DNA of 64,000 bases, taken from contig CAJUNJ010000002.1 in the NCBI GenBank assembly GCA_910587825.1, positions 1-64,000 of the forward strand, given 5' to 3'. This document shows, piece after piece, positions 18,816-27,551 of this stretch. Made by a program: the position numbers and the translations under genes. The notes beneath the pieces are model-generated. The model saw only the letters and a list, made by a program, of their open reading frames with translations, ran no database searches and was not told where the DNA came from. Source of the stretch: an uncultured Christensenellaceae bacterium. GTDB taxonomy: Bacteria > Bacillota > Clostridia > Christensenellales > Borkfalkiaceae. Position 1 is the stretch's first letter; each line of letters opens with the position of its first letter.

Positions 18816-19124
18816 ATGATAAACAATAATGACCAACCCAAGAACAATTATGTTTTGATTAAACTGAAAAAGAAATGGAAAAAGACAGAGCGAATTACTT
18901 TGGCTATTGATTTGGTATTATTGTTTGCTTTTATATTGCTTTCAATTGTAAAACAACTTACAGATTTTAATTCAATAGCATTTTTTGTTATGGTCGTTAT
19001 ATTCGGTGTTATCATGCTTGCAGATTTAGTTATGCTGTTTATTAGTTGGTACAAACTTTATCGCATAAATAGTCTGATTGCGGAACAGGAAAATGAAATC
19101 ATTGATAGCAACAATGATATTTAA
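18816..19124 (+). CDS. Small two-span membrane protein, unknown function
   Basis: Protein of 102 aa that I do not recognise. A polar, lysine-rich N-terminus (about 1-27) precedes two hydrophobic segments (about 29-48 and 53-77), and the C-terminus is polar and acidic. It has a plausible promoter, a GGAG ribosome site and a strong terminator, so it is an independent gene. Its base composition is clearly more AT-rich than its neighbours, which may indicate recent acquisition. Confidence 0.65.
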   Translation: MINNNDQPKNNYVLIKLKKKWKKTERITLAIDLVLLFAFILLSIVKQLTDFNSIAFFVMVVIFGVIMLADLVMLFISWYKLYRINSLIAEQENEIIDSNNDI

Positions 19125-19189
19125 CCGAAGGCGTTATTATATATGAAAGTACCGTAAATTTCAATTTAACTTACTCAATTATGTATAAG

Positions 19190-19227
19190 TTAAAGGCTTT
19201 CAAACAAATTGTTTGAAAGCCTTTAAT
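19190..19227. terminator. Bidirectional terminator
   Basis: Long A+T-flanked stem AAAGGCTTTCAAAC / GTTTGAAAGCCTTT between the small membrane protein gene and the histidine kinase gene. Confidence 0.7.
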
Positions 19228-19301
19228 TACTTAAAAATTTAAATCATAAAATCGGTTTTATAATTATCTATGGAAATTGTACTTTATCGTATTTTGACTT
19301 T

Positions 19302-20720
19302 TCATTGTATTTCGGCAGGAACTTCGGGAAAATCCACCCAAAATGTAGAACCTTTACCCAATTCCGAATCTACACCGAAATCAAACTTATGGTTCTGTAA
19401 AATAATTTTTACGATATTAAGCCCTAATCCCGTCCCCTTTACCGGACGGCTGTGAGTTTCGTTTACACGGTAGTACCTGTTCCATATTTCAGGCAAATCT
19501 TCTTTGGAAATACCCTTGCCCGTATCTCTTATTTTAAGAGTTATTCTGTCGCCCGCCAAATCCTTTTTCAGGCTGATATAAACCGTCTTTTCTTCACCCG
19601 TATAATTTACGGCATTGCCTAAAAGATTATAAATTACCTGACTTATTTTTTCTTCATCGGCACGTGTATACAGATTGGCGTCAATATCGACCATAAAGCT
19701 GTAACCCTGCGTTTCCTGCAAGTATTCGAATTTATTGATTATTCCGTATACAAACTCGGTAAGATTAAAAACTTTGGGATTTATTTGGTTTAGCGTAGAA
19801 TTTACTTTCGATACGTTTAACACGTCGTTTACAAGCCCCGTAAGCCTGTCCGCCTCGTCGATTATGACCTGCAAATGCTTGTCGCGTTTTTCGGGGTTGT
19901 TGCCGGAAATTTCACGTATCATAGAAGCGTAAGCCTTAATCATTGTAAGCGGCGTCTTTAAATCGTGCGATACGTTTGCAAGAAGTTCGCGCTGGAAGTC
20001 CCCGCTCTTCTTTACCTCGTCGCGGACGGAATTAAGTGTGTCCGACAGTACGGCAAGTTCAAGATATTCCGAATTTGCGAAATCGACGTTGAAATCACCC
20101 TTAGAAAACCGTTCCGCACAGGACGAAAGATTTTTAAGCCCGCCCGAAAGTTTTTGTGATACTACGTAAGATATAAGCCCGCAAAGCGTTATGGCTATAA
20201 CGCCGACGATTGTAAAATAAATTATAAGACGCCGCATAGTATTGCGGGTTATAAGCAAAGAATAACTTGCAACGAGAATTTTTTCACCGTAAAAATTTAC
20301 AGACGCAACGTAGTTGAGATTATCGTTTGCCGTATATATAACCGAACCGCCTCTTCCGGCTTTTATAAGTCTGGATTTTATATCTTCTATTTCATTGGAA
20401 AAACCGACTTCTTCGGCTTCTTCCAAAGGCAGAATAACTTTTCCGTCGGGAGCCACTATATAGACCGCAAAACCGTCTTCACGGCAGTTACGCATATAAC
20501 GCAAAAGAGCGGAGTCGTTGTGACCGTCCGTCAGAGAAGCCACGTCCCTGCCTATGCGCATAAGCTGTTCACGGGCTGTGGAATTGGCAGAACTGCTTGT
20601 AATTATTAAAAATACGGATTCGACCAACAGAACAAGTATTACCGCAAGCATTAAAAAATGTTTGACTATTTCGCGGTTGATACTTTTCGGCGTCTTAATC
20701 TTACGGCGTTCAGACTTCAA
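19302..20720 (-). CDS. Sensor histidine kinase, PhoR/WalK-like
   Basis: Two-component sensor kinase of 472 aa. It has a membrane segment (about 22-42), an extracytoplasmic sensor domain (about 43-160), a second membrane segment (about 163-188), a HAMP linker (about 188-240), a HisKA domain with phospho-acceptor H252 in SHDLKTPLT, and a HATPase domain (N box LLGNAVNYT, G boxes DTGKGIS and GTGLGLNIV). The start overlaps the stop of the upstream response-regulator gene by 11 bases, so they form one operon. The stimulus is unknown; the architecture resembles envelope-stress or phosphate sensors. Confidence 0.93.
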   Translation of the reverse strand: MKSERRKIKTPKSINREIVKHFLMLAVILVLLVESVFLIITSSSANSTAREQLMRIGRDVASLTDGHNDSALLRYMRNCREDGFAVYIVAPDGKVILPLEEAEEVGFSNEIEDIKSRLIKAGRGGSVIYTANDNLNYVASVNFYGEKILVASYSLLITRNTMRRLIIYFTIVGVIAITLCGLISYVVSQKLSGGLKNLSSCAERFSKGDFNVDFANSEYLELAVLSDTLNSVRDEVKKSGDFQRELLANVSHDLKTPLTMIKAYASMIREISGNNPEKRDKHLQVIIDEADRLTGLVNDVLNVSKVNSTLNQINPKVFNLTEFVYGIINKFEYLQETQGYSFMVDIDANLYTRADEEKISQVIYNLLGNAVNYTGEEKTVYISLKKDLAGDRITLKIRDTGKGISKEDLPEIWNRYYRVNETHSRPVKGTGLGLNIVKIILQNHKFDFGVDSELGKGSTFWVDFPEVPAEIQ

Positions 20721-21375
20721 ATTTATATCCCAAACCCCTAAGTGTAACTATAAACTTTCTATACTGTTTAAGATTTGAACGCAACATTTTTATATGCGTG
20801 TCCACCGTTCTGTCGTCGCCGTAGAAGTCAAACCCCCATACGTCCATCAACAGTTTTTCACGCGTTAAAGCTATGCCTTTGTTTTTTACGAAATAGAATA
20901 AAATTTCGTATTCCTTAGGGGTAAGCTCGGCTTTTTCGCCGTCTACGTAGACGTTGCGCCCCATCATATCTATTGTAAGCCCTTCAAACGTGACCACGTC
21001 GTTATTCGCTTCATCGCCGTGTTTACGCTTTAAAACGGCGTGTATACGCGCCATTACTTCCTTTGGAGAAAAAGGCTTTGTAACGTAGTCGTCCACCCCG
21101 ATTTCGAAGCCGAAAAGTTTGTCGTATTCCTCCCCGCGGGCTGAAAGCATAATGACGGGCACGTCCTTTATTTTCTTAATTTCCTTTACAGCCGAAAACC
21201 CGTCGAGACGGGGCATCATTACGTCCATTAAAATTATGTCATAGTCGGCGTCACGGCACATTTTTACAGCCTGCATACCGTCGCACGCCTCGTAAGCCGT
21301 TCCGCCTTCAAATTCGACGTATTCCTTTAACACGCCGCGTATCATCTCTTCATCGTCAACAATAAGAACTTTCAT
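20710..21375 (-). CDS. OmpR/PhoB-family response regulator
   Basis: Transcription regulator of 221 aa with a receiver domain (acidic residues D7/D8, phospho-acceptor D51 in ILMDVMMP, conserved Lys in TKPF) and a C-terminal winged-helix domain (ELTPKEYEILFYF ... DDRTVDTHIKMLRSNL). A strong AAGGAGG ribosome site precedes the ATG. It is the partner of the kinase encoded immediately downstream. Confidence 0.95.
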   Translation of the reverse strand: MKVLIVDDEEMIRGVLKEYVEFEGGTAYEACDGMQAVKMCRDADYDIILMDVMMPRLDGFSAVKEIKKIKDVPVIMLSARGEEYDKLFGFEIGVDDYVTKPFSPKEVMARIHAVLKRKHGDEANNDVVTFEGLTIDMMGRNVYVDGEKAELTPKEYEILFYFVKNKGIALTREKLLMDVWGFDFYGDDRTVDTHIKMLRSNLKQYRKFIVTLRGLGYKFEV

Positions 21376-21506
21376 TACAGCCTCCTTATTTCATACTAAC
21401 ATCACAGCATTAAAAAACGCTTACAATATAATGAAATATTTGTGAAATTTAAAACCGATTAACGCAATTATAACATAAATTATTTTTCAAGTCAATATCA
21501 AAAAAG

Positions 21507-21557
21507 TTGACAGCACGGTAAAGGGCTGTTATAATAAAATAAACATATGTTTATTTT
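21507..21557 (+). promoter_or_regulatory. Consensus promoter with 22-bp palindromic operator (SOS-box-like)
   Basis: TTGACA (21507-21512), 17-base spacer, TATAAT (21530-21535): a perfect sigma-A promoter. A perfect 22-bp palindrome at 21536-21557 with the core AAACATATGTTT covers the predicted start site near 21542. It has the same core as the uvrBA operator and differs from the LexA box GAACATATGTTC only in the outer base of each half. Confidence 0.75.
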
Positions 21558-21569
21558 GTGGTGAAACTT

Positions 21570-22826
21570 ATGATTGACGAAGAAAAACTTGAAATTCTTA
21601 CAGAAAGCGCTAAATACGACGTATCCTGCTCGTCTTCGGGTTCACGCAGGGCAAACAAAAACGGCGGATTGGGCAACGGTTCCGCAGGCGGGATATGCCA
21701 CTCCTTTACCCCCGACGGCAGGTGCATTTCGCTTTTAAAAATTTTGATGAGCAACGAATGTATTTACGACTGCGAATACTGCCCGAACAGGCGCAGCGCC
21801 GACGTAAGGCGCGCACGGCTTACCCCCGACGAAATATGCGGGCTGGTAATCAATTTTTACAGGCGCAACTACATTGAAGGGCTTTTCCTGTCTTCTGCGG
21901 TGTTCGAAAGCCCGGATAAAACGATGGAACTGCTTACCGAGACGGTAAACAAACTGCGTAAGGTTTACAACTTCAACGGTTATATACACTTAAAAGGCAT
22001 ACCGCACGCCGACGGGGCGCTTGTTATGAAAGCCGCAAAACTTGCCGACAGAATGAGTTATAACGTAGAATTGCCGAGCGAAAAGTCGCTTAAACTGCTT
22101 GCCCCGCAAAAGACAAAAAACAGCCTGCTGCTTCCTATGAAAGGGCTTAAAGACGCGATAGAATACGACAAAGCCAACCGCGTGAGAAAGGGCAATGTTT
22201 TGCCTGCCGGACAGACCACGCAGATGATTATAGGCGCTTCGCCCGAAAGCGACGGACAGATTTTAAAACTGACGGAAGCGCTTTACCGCAATATGAATTT
22301 AAAACGCGTGTACTACTCTTCCTACGTCCCCGTAGTCAAAAGCGCAAAGCTGCCCGATACGGGCGCAGGACTTTTAAGGGAACACAGACTTTATCAGGCA
22401 GACTGGCTTATACGGTATTACGGCTTTGACGTAAGCGAAATTTGCGCGGAAGACGAAAATCTTTCACTCGACTACGACCCTAAATGCGCCTGGGCTTTAA
22501 GGAATATGCACCTGTTCCCCGTAGAAATAAATTCCGCCCCGCTTGAAATGCTGCTGCGCGTACCGGGGATAGGCGCAAAAAGCGCGTACAGAATAACCGA
22601 AGCGAGAAAATTTTCACAACTTGACTTCGATAATCTTGCAAAAATGCGCATAGTATTAAAGAGAGCCAAGCACTTTATTACCTGTAAAGGTAAATTTTAC
22701 GGTTCGGACAGCTTTGCGCAGGTCAAAACTTCGCTTCTGATTGCAGGCGCGGGCGAAATGGACGAACAGCTTTCGATGTTTTCAAACCAATCGACGGCGC
22801 TTTCCGCTCTCACCGGTGAGATATGA
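21570..22826 (+). CDS. Radical-SAM protein, putative DNA modification/repair
   Basis: Radical S-adenosylmethionine enzyme belonging to a family described as putative DNA modification/repair radical SAM proteins. The cluster motif is C-I-Y-D-C-E-Y-C near residues 68-75. The N-terminus carries the family pattern KYDVSCSSSGS, and the C-terminal part has a helix-hairpin-helix DNA-binding motif (LLRVPGIGAKSAYRI). I start at ATG 21570 with GGTG seven bases upstream; GTG codons at 21558 and 21561 are alternatives. It overlaps the next gene by 4 bases. The pair sits under an operator shared with uvrBA, which supports a role in handling DNA damage. The chemical reaction is not known to me. Confidence 0.88.
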   Translation: MIDEEKLEILTESAKYDVSCSSSGSRRANKNGGLGNGSAGGICHSFTPDGRCISLLKILMSNECIYDCEYCPNRRSADVRRARLTPDEICGLVINFYRRNYIEGLFLSSAVFESPDKTMELLTETVNKLRKVYNFNGYIHLKGIPHADGALVMKAAKLADRMSYNVELPSEKSLKLLAPQKTKNSLLLPMKGLKDAIEYDKANRVRKGNVLPAGQTTQMIIGASPESDGQILKLTEALYRNMNLKRVYYSSYVPVVKSAKLPDTGAGLLREHRLYQADWLIRYYGFDVSEICAEDENLSLDYDPKCAWALRNMHLFPVEINSAPLEMLLRVPGIGAKSAYRITEARKFSQLDFDNLAKMRIVLKRAKHFITCKGKFYGSDSFAQVKTSLLIAGAGEMDEQLSMFSNQSTALSALTGEI

Positions 22827-23551
22827 AAATTTTTATTACGGACGGTTCTTCGGACGCATTCTTTACGGCGGTATTCTATGCGTTTGCCGAACGCGACTGC
22901 CTTATTACTTCGGACGACAAGGTACAGCTTTCGTTCGACAGCGAAGTGGTCAGAATAGACCCCGAAAACGACAAGTGCCAAAGGGTAATAAACGGAATTG
23001 AAAAATACGACCGCCTTGCGGAAGAAGAAATTTTGCTTGTACTAAGAAGCTGCGACCCGCTTAATGAACAGACCGCATTGGAATATATCAGAAAGATTAT
23101 GCAGACAAAAGCGCCCGTAAGAAAGATGCTTGGTTTGCCCGAAGTTATCGAGTTTAACGACCTTTTGTACAAAGTCAGAGGCGAGACGCACAGAATGAAG
23201 GGCTTTTTGAGATTTATGGAAAGCCGCGACGGCGCGCTTTACGCCCCCTTTTCCCCCGACAACGATATTACCGATTTACTTATGGCGCATTTCGCCGAAC
23301 GTATGAAAGCCGAAAGGTTTGTAATACATGACGTAAAACGCAAAATTGCGGGTATGTACGACGGGCGGGAATGGATAATGGCGCGCGTCGGGGAAGCCGA
23401 AGTATATCTTTCGGAATACGAACGGGCATTTGAAAACCTTTGGAAAAAATATTATAAAGCCGTAAACATAGAAAGCCGTCCGCACATAAAACAGATGAAA
23501 GGCTATATGCCAGTACGGTACTGGAAATTTTTACCTGAAAAGAGAGATTAA
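22823..23551 (+). CDS. DUF4130-family partner of the radical-SAM DNA repair protein
   Basis: Protein of 242 aa of the DUF4130/putative DNA-metabolism family that is encoded beside the radical-SAM protein in many bacteria. Recognisable family segments are VRGETHRMKGFLRF and, at the C-terminus, PHIKQMKGYMPVRYWKFLPEK. No catalytic motif that I can assign. The 4-base overlap with the upstream gene implies coupled translation and a joint function. A terminator follows at once. Confidence 0.85.
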   Translation: MKIFITDGSSDAFFTAVFYAFAERDCLITSDDKVQLSFDSEVVRIDPENDKCQRVINGIEKYDRLAEEEILLVLRSCDPLNEQTALEYIRKIMQTKAPVRKMLGLPEVIEFNDLLYKVRGETHRMKGFLRFMESRDGALYAPFSPDNDITDLLMAHFAERMKAERFVIHDVKRKIAGMYDGREWIMARVGEAEVYLSEYERAFENLWKKYYKAVNIESRPHIKQMKGYMPVRYWKFLPEKRD

Positions 23552-23584
23552 AAAAACGCAGACTTGCAAAGTCTGCGTTTTTTA
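23551..23584. terminator. Bidirectional terminator
   Basis: Stem AAAACGCAGAC / GTCTGCGTTTT with flanking A and T runs, shared by the converging DUF4130 and zinc-ribbon genes. Confidence 0.8.
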
Positions 23585-23592
23585 AACGTTAA

Positions 23593-23928
23593 CTATAAAA
23601 TTGCCAATAAAGAAGCGGCGTCCGCTACGCTTGTTACAAGGCAGGTAAGCAAAACAGTCGAAAGAACGCTCAACACAATACCTACACAGAAGCCGATTAT
23701 CGCGCCTTTACCGCACGACTTAGCTTTAAGCGGGCTTTCAGTACGCCAAACTATGTAAAGAATAAGCCCTACCAAGGGAATAAAGAAGCTGAGTATAGCA
23801 AAGCCTATACTCGGTGCGTCGTTAGAAGACGCAGGTGCAGGTGCGGGAGTTTCGTTTACCGCTACTCCGCATTTGGGACATACAACCGCGTTATCGTCGA
23901 TTTCCGCCCCACAGTTTTTACAAAACAT
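23593..23928 (-). CDS. Zinc-ribbon membrane protein
   Basis: Protein of 111 aa: an N-terminal zinc ribbon (CKNCG ... CPKCG, residues 3-21), a Pro/Ala-rich linker, then two or three hydrophobic segments (about 40-60 and 72-98). An AGGAGAG ribosome site precedes the ATG. Proteins of this layout are common in Clostridia and have no established function. Confidence 0.75.
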   Translation of the reverse strand: MFCKNCGAEIDDNAVVCPKCGVAVNETPAPAPASSNDAPSIGFAILSFFIPLVGLILYIVWRTESPLKAKSCGKGAIIGFCVGIVLSVLSTVLLTCLVTSVADAASLLAIL

Positions 23929-24075
23929 AATATTCTCTCCTATATGTTTTTTTCTATATTATATTTTAGAATACAAGAAAAGTCAATAGAAAAAATAAAA
24001 TTTTTGTCGAAATTTAGCAAATATTGTCTTCAATGCTCAATTCCACAAGTTCGTCAAGCGCGACGTCGAATTGCG

Positions 24076-24906
24076 TTATTTGAGTTTTGCCGTTATCTTA
24101 TTTAAAAATGCGGAAAGATAGTCGTTTTTGAAATTTTCGATATTACCGCCGTCCGCCGCTTTTGTAAGTTCGGGGTCGATGGGAATTTTAGCAACCGCAG
24201 GTATGCCGTATTCAAGCGCAAGCGCGTCCACTGCGCTTTCACCGAACACAGAAATTTTCCGTCCGCAGTCCGGACATTTTATATAACTCATATTTTCGAC
24301 TATGCCCAGAATAGGCACGTTCATCATATTTGCCATATTTACGGCTTTCTGCACAATCATTCCCACAAGATCCTGAGGGGTTGTGACCACTATTATACCG
24401 TCAAGCGGTATGCTCTGAAAGACGGTAAGCGGTACGTCGCCCGTGCCGGGAGGCATATCGATAAACATTACGTCTACTCCCGTCCATATTACGTCCGTCC
24501 AGAACTGCATAACGGTACCCGAAATAAGCGAACCGCGCCACACGACGGGTTCCGCCTCGTTGTCCAAAAGCACGTTCATAGACATAATCTGTATACCGCC
24601 GTCCGTAACCACGGGAAGGATGCCGTTTTCGCTACCCGTCGCGTGTTCCGTAACCCCGAACATACGCGGTATGGAAGGGCCCGTTATATCGGCGTCCATA
24701 ACAGCGGTTACTTTACCGCCGTTCTGCGAAGCCGCCGCAAGCAGTGCGCAGGTCATAGATTTACCTACCCCGCCCTTTCCGCTTACCACTGCGATTACCT
24801 TTTTTATATCGCTGAATTCGTGCGGTTTTTTTATAAGACTTTTATTTTCACGCGAAGAACAGTTTTCCGAACACGAAGAGCAGTCGTGCGAACAATTTTC
24901 CGACAT
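24076..24906 (-). CDS. Mrp/NBP35-family iron-sulfur carrier ATPase
   Basis: P-loop ATPase of 276 aa that probably carries and transfers Fe-S clusters in the cytoplasm. The N-terminus is cysteine-rich with a C-x3-C-x2-C-x3-C pattern (residues 5-16). The deviant Walker A GKGGVGKS is at about 43-50. The middle has DMPPGTGD and TTPQDLVGMIV, and the C-terminal CPDCG provides the bridging CxxC. The length is normal. It has an AAGGAG ribosome site and appears monocistronic. Confidence 0.92.
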   Translation of the reverse strand: MSENCSHDCSSCSENCSSRENKSLIKKPHEFSDIKKVIAVVSGKGGVGKSMTCALLAAASQNGGKVTAVMDADITGPSIPRMFGVTEHATGSENGILPVVTDGGIQIMSMNVLLDNEAEPVVWRGSLISGTVMQFWTDVIWTGVDVMFIDMPPGTGDVPLTVFQSIPLDGIIVVTTPQDLVGMIVQKAVNMANMMNVPILGIVENMSYIKCPDCGRKISVFGESAVDALALEYGIPAVAKIPIDPELTKAADGGNIENFKNDYLSAFLNKITAKLK

Positions 24907-25017
24907 AAAATCTCCTTTTACGTTTTATACGCTAAATAAATGACATACGCATTTTTAAACGTTAATTTATTTTAATATATCGACAAAAATTTGTCAAATA
25001 AAACGCCTTAAAGTTGC

Positions 25018-25046
25018 TTGCCAAAAGCAAACTTTTCTGTTAAAAT
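25018..25046 (+). promoter_or_regulatory. Promoter of the SRP RNA gene
   Basis: TTGCCA at 25018-25023, a 17-base spacer and TAAAAT at 25041-25046, ending 5-6 bases before the RNA 5' end. Confidence 0.65.
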
Positions 25047-25051
25047 AGCTT

Positions 25052-25325
25052 TACTGTGCTAAGTGGGGAGTTAGCGGTGCCCTGTACCTGCAATCCGCTA
25101 TAGCAGGACCGAACGTCTTTCCCGACGGAATAAGTGGAAGGCTGCGCTTTATAAGGGGTGTTGATATCAAGGTCTTATGCAACCGGACGCTGCGAACCGT
25201 GTCAGGATAGGGATATAGCAGCACTAAACAGCTTATCCGGTGTGCCATAGGGAAGCTTTGAAGGAGCTACCTGTAAGGCTTACGCTTCGGCTTATTACGG
25301 CAAAAAAGACTGCACAGTATTTTTG
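25052..25325 (+). ncRNA. ffs: Signal recognition particle RNA, long Gram-positive (scRNA) form
   Basis: RNA core of the signal recognition particle. The Alu domain motif GTGCTAAGTGGGGAG followed by GCGGTGCCCTGTACC and GCAATCCGCTATAGCAGG matches Bacillus scRNA closely. The ends pair (TACTGTGCT with TGCACAGTA). The Ffh-binding domain IV is present as GTCAGG...AGCAGC. The apical part differs from the usual TCCGGAAGGA: it reads ATAGGGATAT, i.e. a 3-bp stem closed by a GGGA (GNRA) tetraloop. The length of about 270 nt is as expected. Confidence 0.95.
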
Positions 25326-25332
25326 AAAATTT

Positions 25333-25362
25333 ACCGCCCGCGCAATTATGCGCGGGCGGTTT
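25333..25362. terminator. Terminator shared by ffs and the ABC permease gene
   Basis: Twelve-base-pair GC-rich stem (25333-25344 with 25349-25360) between the converging genes. Confidence 0.65.
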
Positions 25363-25364
25363 AA

Positions 25365-26507
25365 CTATTTATTGAACATTATTTTTTCGCTTTTGAACAT
25401 AAAGCTTAACAGCGTTATGAAAAGCCCCGCAACCACCAGATTTGAAATGAACGACAGAACAAAGGCAAGAGGCGTTATAGAAAACGTCATTATCGCCGAC
25501 ATCGCAAGCCCACTGCCCATAAGCGGAATTGAGTACAGTCCGACCGCGGGATTGGTCAAAAACATCGGGAACATACCGCAAAGAATTATCAGAAACATAA
25601 CGGGCGCTATCGTCGAACCGGCCTCCTTAACGCTTTTAGACAGCGTAGACAGAACCGAGAACACGGAAATTATTACAAGTACGACCGAAATAATTAACGC
25701 CAGAAGCATAAAATAATCTCCGACCGAATAATAAAGCGCGGTCTGACCGTTTATTGCGCCGCCCAAAAGCTTGGGTAAGGACAAAATAACGCCTAAAAAG
25801 CTTGAAAAACCGCTTAATAATGCAAAACACGTAAGACTTATAATTTTGCCCAGAGCAAGCTGCCAGCGCTTTATAGGGGTAATAAGCAATGTTGCCATAG
25901 TACCCCTCTCCTTTTCGCCCGCTATCGATTCGGGTGCAACGGCTACGCACCCCGACGCCAAAAGCGCGAACATAAGCATAGGCATAATATTCGAAAGAAT
26001 TCCGCCGACAAAATCGCGTTCTTTAATAAGATCGGCATTGCCGCCCGCATTGACGCTGAACGACGGGTTTTTAAAACCTTCCAAAAGCCCGCTGACGGCA
26101 AAATATCCGCTTTGGGACTGAGTCTTGGAAGAATTGTAGAAAATGCCGACGTCAGGAACCAAAGAAGCCTGTCCGCTTAAAACAACGTCGAAGTTTTCGG
26201 GGAAAATTATTACAAGGTCAAGCACGCCTTCGGTAACGTCGGCTTTTGCGGCGTCGACGTCGGAATATTCCTTTATTTCAATTAAGGCGTCAAATCCCGC
26301 ATTCAGATTTTCATTTAGCGGCATATTGATTACGTATGCCGAAAACTTTTCGTTTTTGTCCGACGAAGCCTTATCGGTTATAACCGTACCCATTACCGTG
26401 TAAATGAGAAAAATCATCAGACCGGGAATGAGTATCGTTATAATCATTATTCTGTCTTTGAAAAACCTTGCAAATTCTTTCCTTATAATGGTCAATATAT
26501 TTTTCAT
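25365..26507 (-). CDS. ABC-2 type transporter permease (NatB-like)
   Basis: Membrane half of an ABC exporter, 380 aa. A first membrane span (about 20-42) precedes a large extracytoplasmic loop (about 45-175). Five further hydrophobic segments fill the C-terminal half, with the motif EKERGTMATLLITPIKR between the first two, typical of the NatB/ABC-2 family. Its start overlaps the stop of the ATPase gene by 4 bases. NatAB systems export sodium, but related pairs export other compounds, so the substrate is open. Confidence 0.88.
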   Translation of the reverse strand: MKNILTIIRKEFARFFKDRIMIITILIPGLMIFLIYTVMGTVITDKASSDKNEKFSAYVINMPLNENLNAGFDALIEIKEYSDVDAAKADVTEGVLDLVIIFPENFDVVLSGQASLVPDVGIFYNSSKTQSQSGYFAVSGLLEGFKNPSFSVNAGGNADLIKERDFVGGILSNIMPMLMFALLASGCVAVAPESIAGEKERGTMATLLITPIKRWQLALGKIISLTCFALLSGFSSFLGVILSLPKLLGGAINGQTALYYSVGDYFMLLALIISVVLVIISVFSVLSTLSKSVKEAGSTIAPVMFLIILCGMFPMFLTNPAVGLYSIPLMGSGLAMSAIMTFSITPLAFVLSFISNLVVAGLFITLLSFMFKSEKIMFNK

Positions 26508-27280
26508 AAATTCTCCGCGACGTTTGCATTATATAATTCGAAAAAGACTTCTTCGAGATTTTTTTCGGCGGTAAGGTTTTTAAGGCTGTCCAACGCGATA
26601 AGTTTTCCGTCTATTATTATGCCCACCCTGTCGCACAGCTTTTCGACAAGGCTGAATATGTGGGTTGACAGAATTACCGTCTTGCCGTCGTCTTTTAATT
26701 CCTGCAAAAAGTCGGTAACAACCTTTGCCGTTATTACGTCAAGTCCGTTTGTCGGCTCGTCGAAAATAATAAAGTCCGGGTCGTGTACAATCGATATTAC
26801 AAGCGACACTTTCTGCTTCATACCCGTAGAAAGATTTGCAAGCTTTACTTCGGCAAACCTGTCAATGCCGAACTTTGCAAACAGCCTGCGTTTACGTTCT
26901 TCCCTTACTGTCTTTTCAACCCCGTACAGGTCGCTGAAAAAATCGAACAGGTAAGCGGGCGTAAAAAAGTCTTCAAGTTTAAGTTCGCTTGTCAAAAAGC
27001 CGATACGTCTGCATACTTCGTCTTTGTTGTCCAAAATGCTGAATCCGTCGATAAAAGCGTTGCCGCTGTCGGGTTTAATAAGCGTTGCAAGCATACGCAA
27101 AGTCGTCGTCTTTCCTGCTCCGTTTGGTCCCAAAAGCCCGAAAATTTCCCCGCGGTACGCAGTGAACGAAAGCCCGTCCACCGCCTTTTTAACGGGTTGG
27201 GAGATGCGTTCAATCTTTTGCTGTTTTCTTGAAAGTTTAAACGTCTTTTTAAGGTTTTCAACCTTTAATATTTCTTCCAT
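26504..27280 (-). CDS. ABC transporter ATP-binding protein (NatA-like)
   Basis: ATPase of 258 aa with Walker A GPNGAGKTTT (near 52-61), signature LSTGMKQKVSL, Walker B FIIFDEPTNGLD and H-loop STHIFS. Energises the permease encoded immediately downstream; translational coupling by ATGA overlap. Ends with a short tail of about 25 residues and no extra domain. Confidence 0.92.
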   Translation of the reverse strand: MEEILKVENLKKTFKLSRKQQKIERISQPVKKAVDGLSFTAYRGEIFGLLGPNGAGKTTTLRMLATLIKPDSGNAFIDGFSILDNKDEVCRRIGFLTSELKLEDFFTPAYLFDFFSDLYGVEKTVREERKRRLFAKFGIDRFAEVKLANLSTGMKQKVSLVISIVHDPDFIIFDEPTNGLDVITAKVVTDFLQELKDDGKTVILSTHIFSLVEKLCDRVGIIIDGKLIALDSLKNLTAEKNLEEVFFELYNANVAENL

Positions 27281-27353
27281 AAAAGCTCCTTAAAATAATT
27301 ATACCGAACAGTTTATTCATTTTCAATTATATAGATAAAAAATGTTATAAAAT

Positions 27354-27500
27354 GTTTATATTAGCAAATTCAGTAAAAAATTGAAAGAACTGCGCAAGAA
27401 ATATCGCATCACACGCTTAATGCTTGCAAAATTACTTTATTTTACCGTAAGTGTTGTCGAACTTTGTGAGAAATTTTCGATACAAGTACAGACCATTTAA
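27354..27500 (+). pseudogene. Possible remnant of an XRE-type helix-turn-helix gene
   Basis: One frame reads KFSKKLKELRKKYRI followed by LMLAKLLYFTVSVVELCEKF and a stop at 27498. The spacing resembles the first helices of a Cro/CI-type repressor. There is a stop upstream and no usable ATG or ribosome site, so if real it is a decayed fragment. It lies in an otherwise empty, AT-rich 270-base gap. Confidence 0.25.
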
Positions 27501-27526
27501 TCGGCAAAACAGATTATAAAAATTAA

Positions 27527-27550
27527 AGGACGGCTAAGCCGTCCTTTTTA
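27527..27550. terminator. Bidirectional terminator after uppP
   Basis: Stem AAGGACGGC / GCCGTCCTT with T-rich flank, directly at the 3' end of the leftward uppP gene. Confidence 0.7.
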
Positions 27551-27551
27551 A

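Noticed and set aside
24001..24080. A short plausible peptide (TQITQFDVALDELVELSIEDNIC) past the end of mrp in another frame
   Set aside because: No start codon after the preceding stop and too short to assign; perhaps a trace of decay, not a supported gene.
25051..25248. Open frame on the minus strand over 25051-25248
   Set aside because: It lies wholly within the SRP RNA gene on the other strand.
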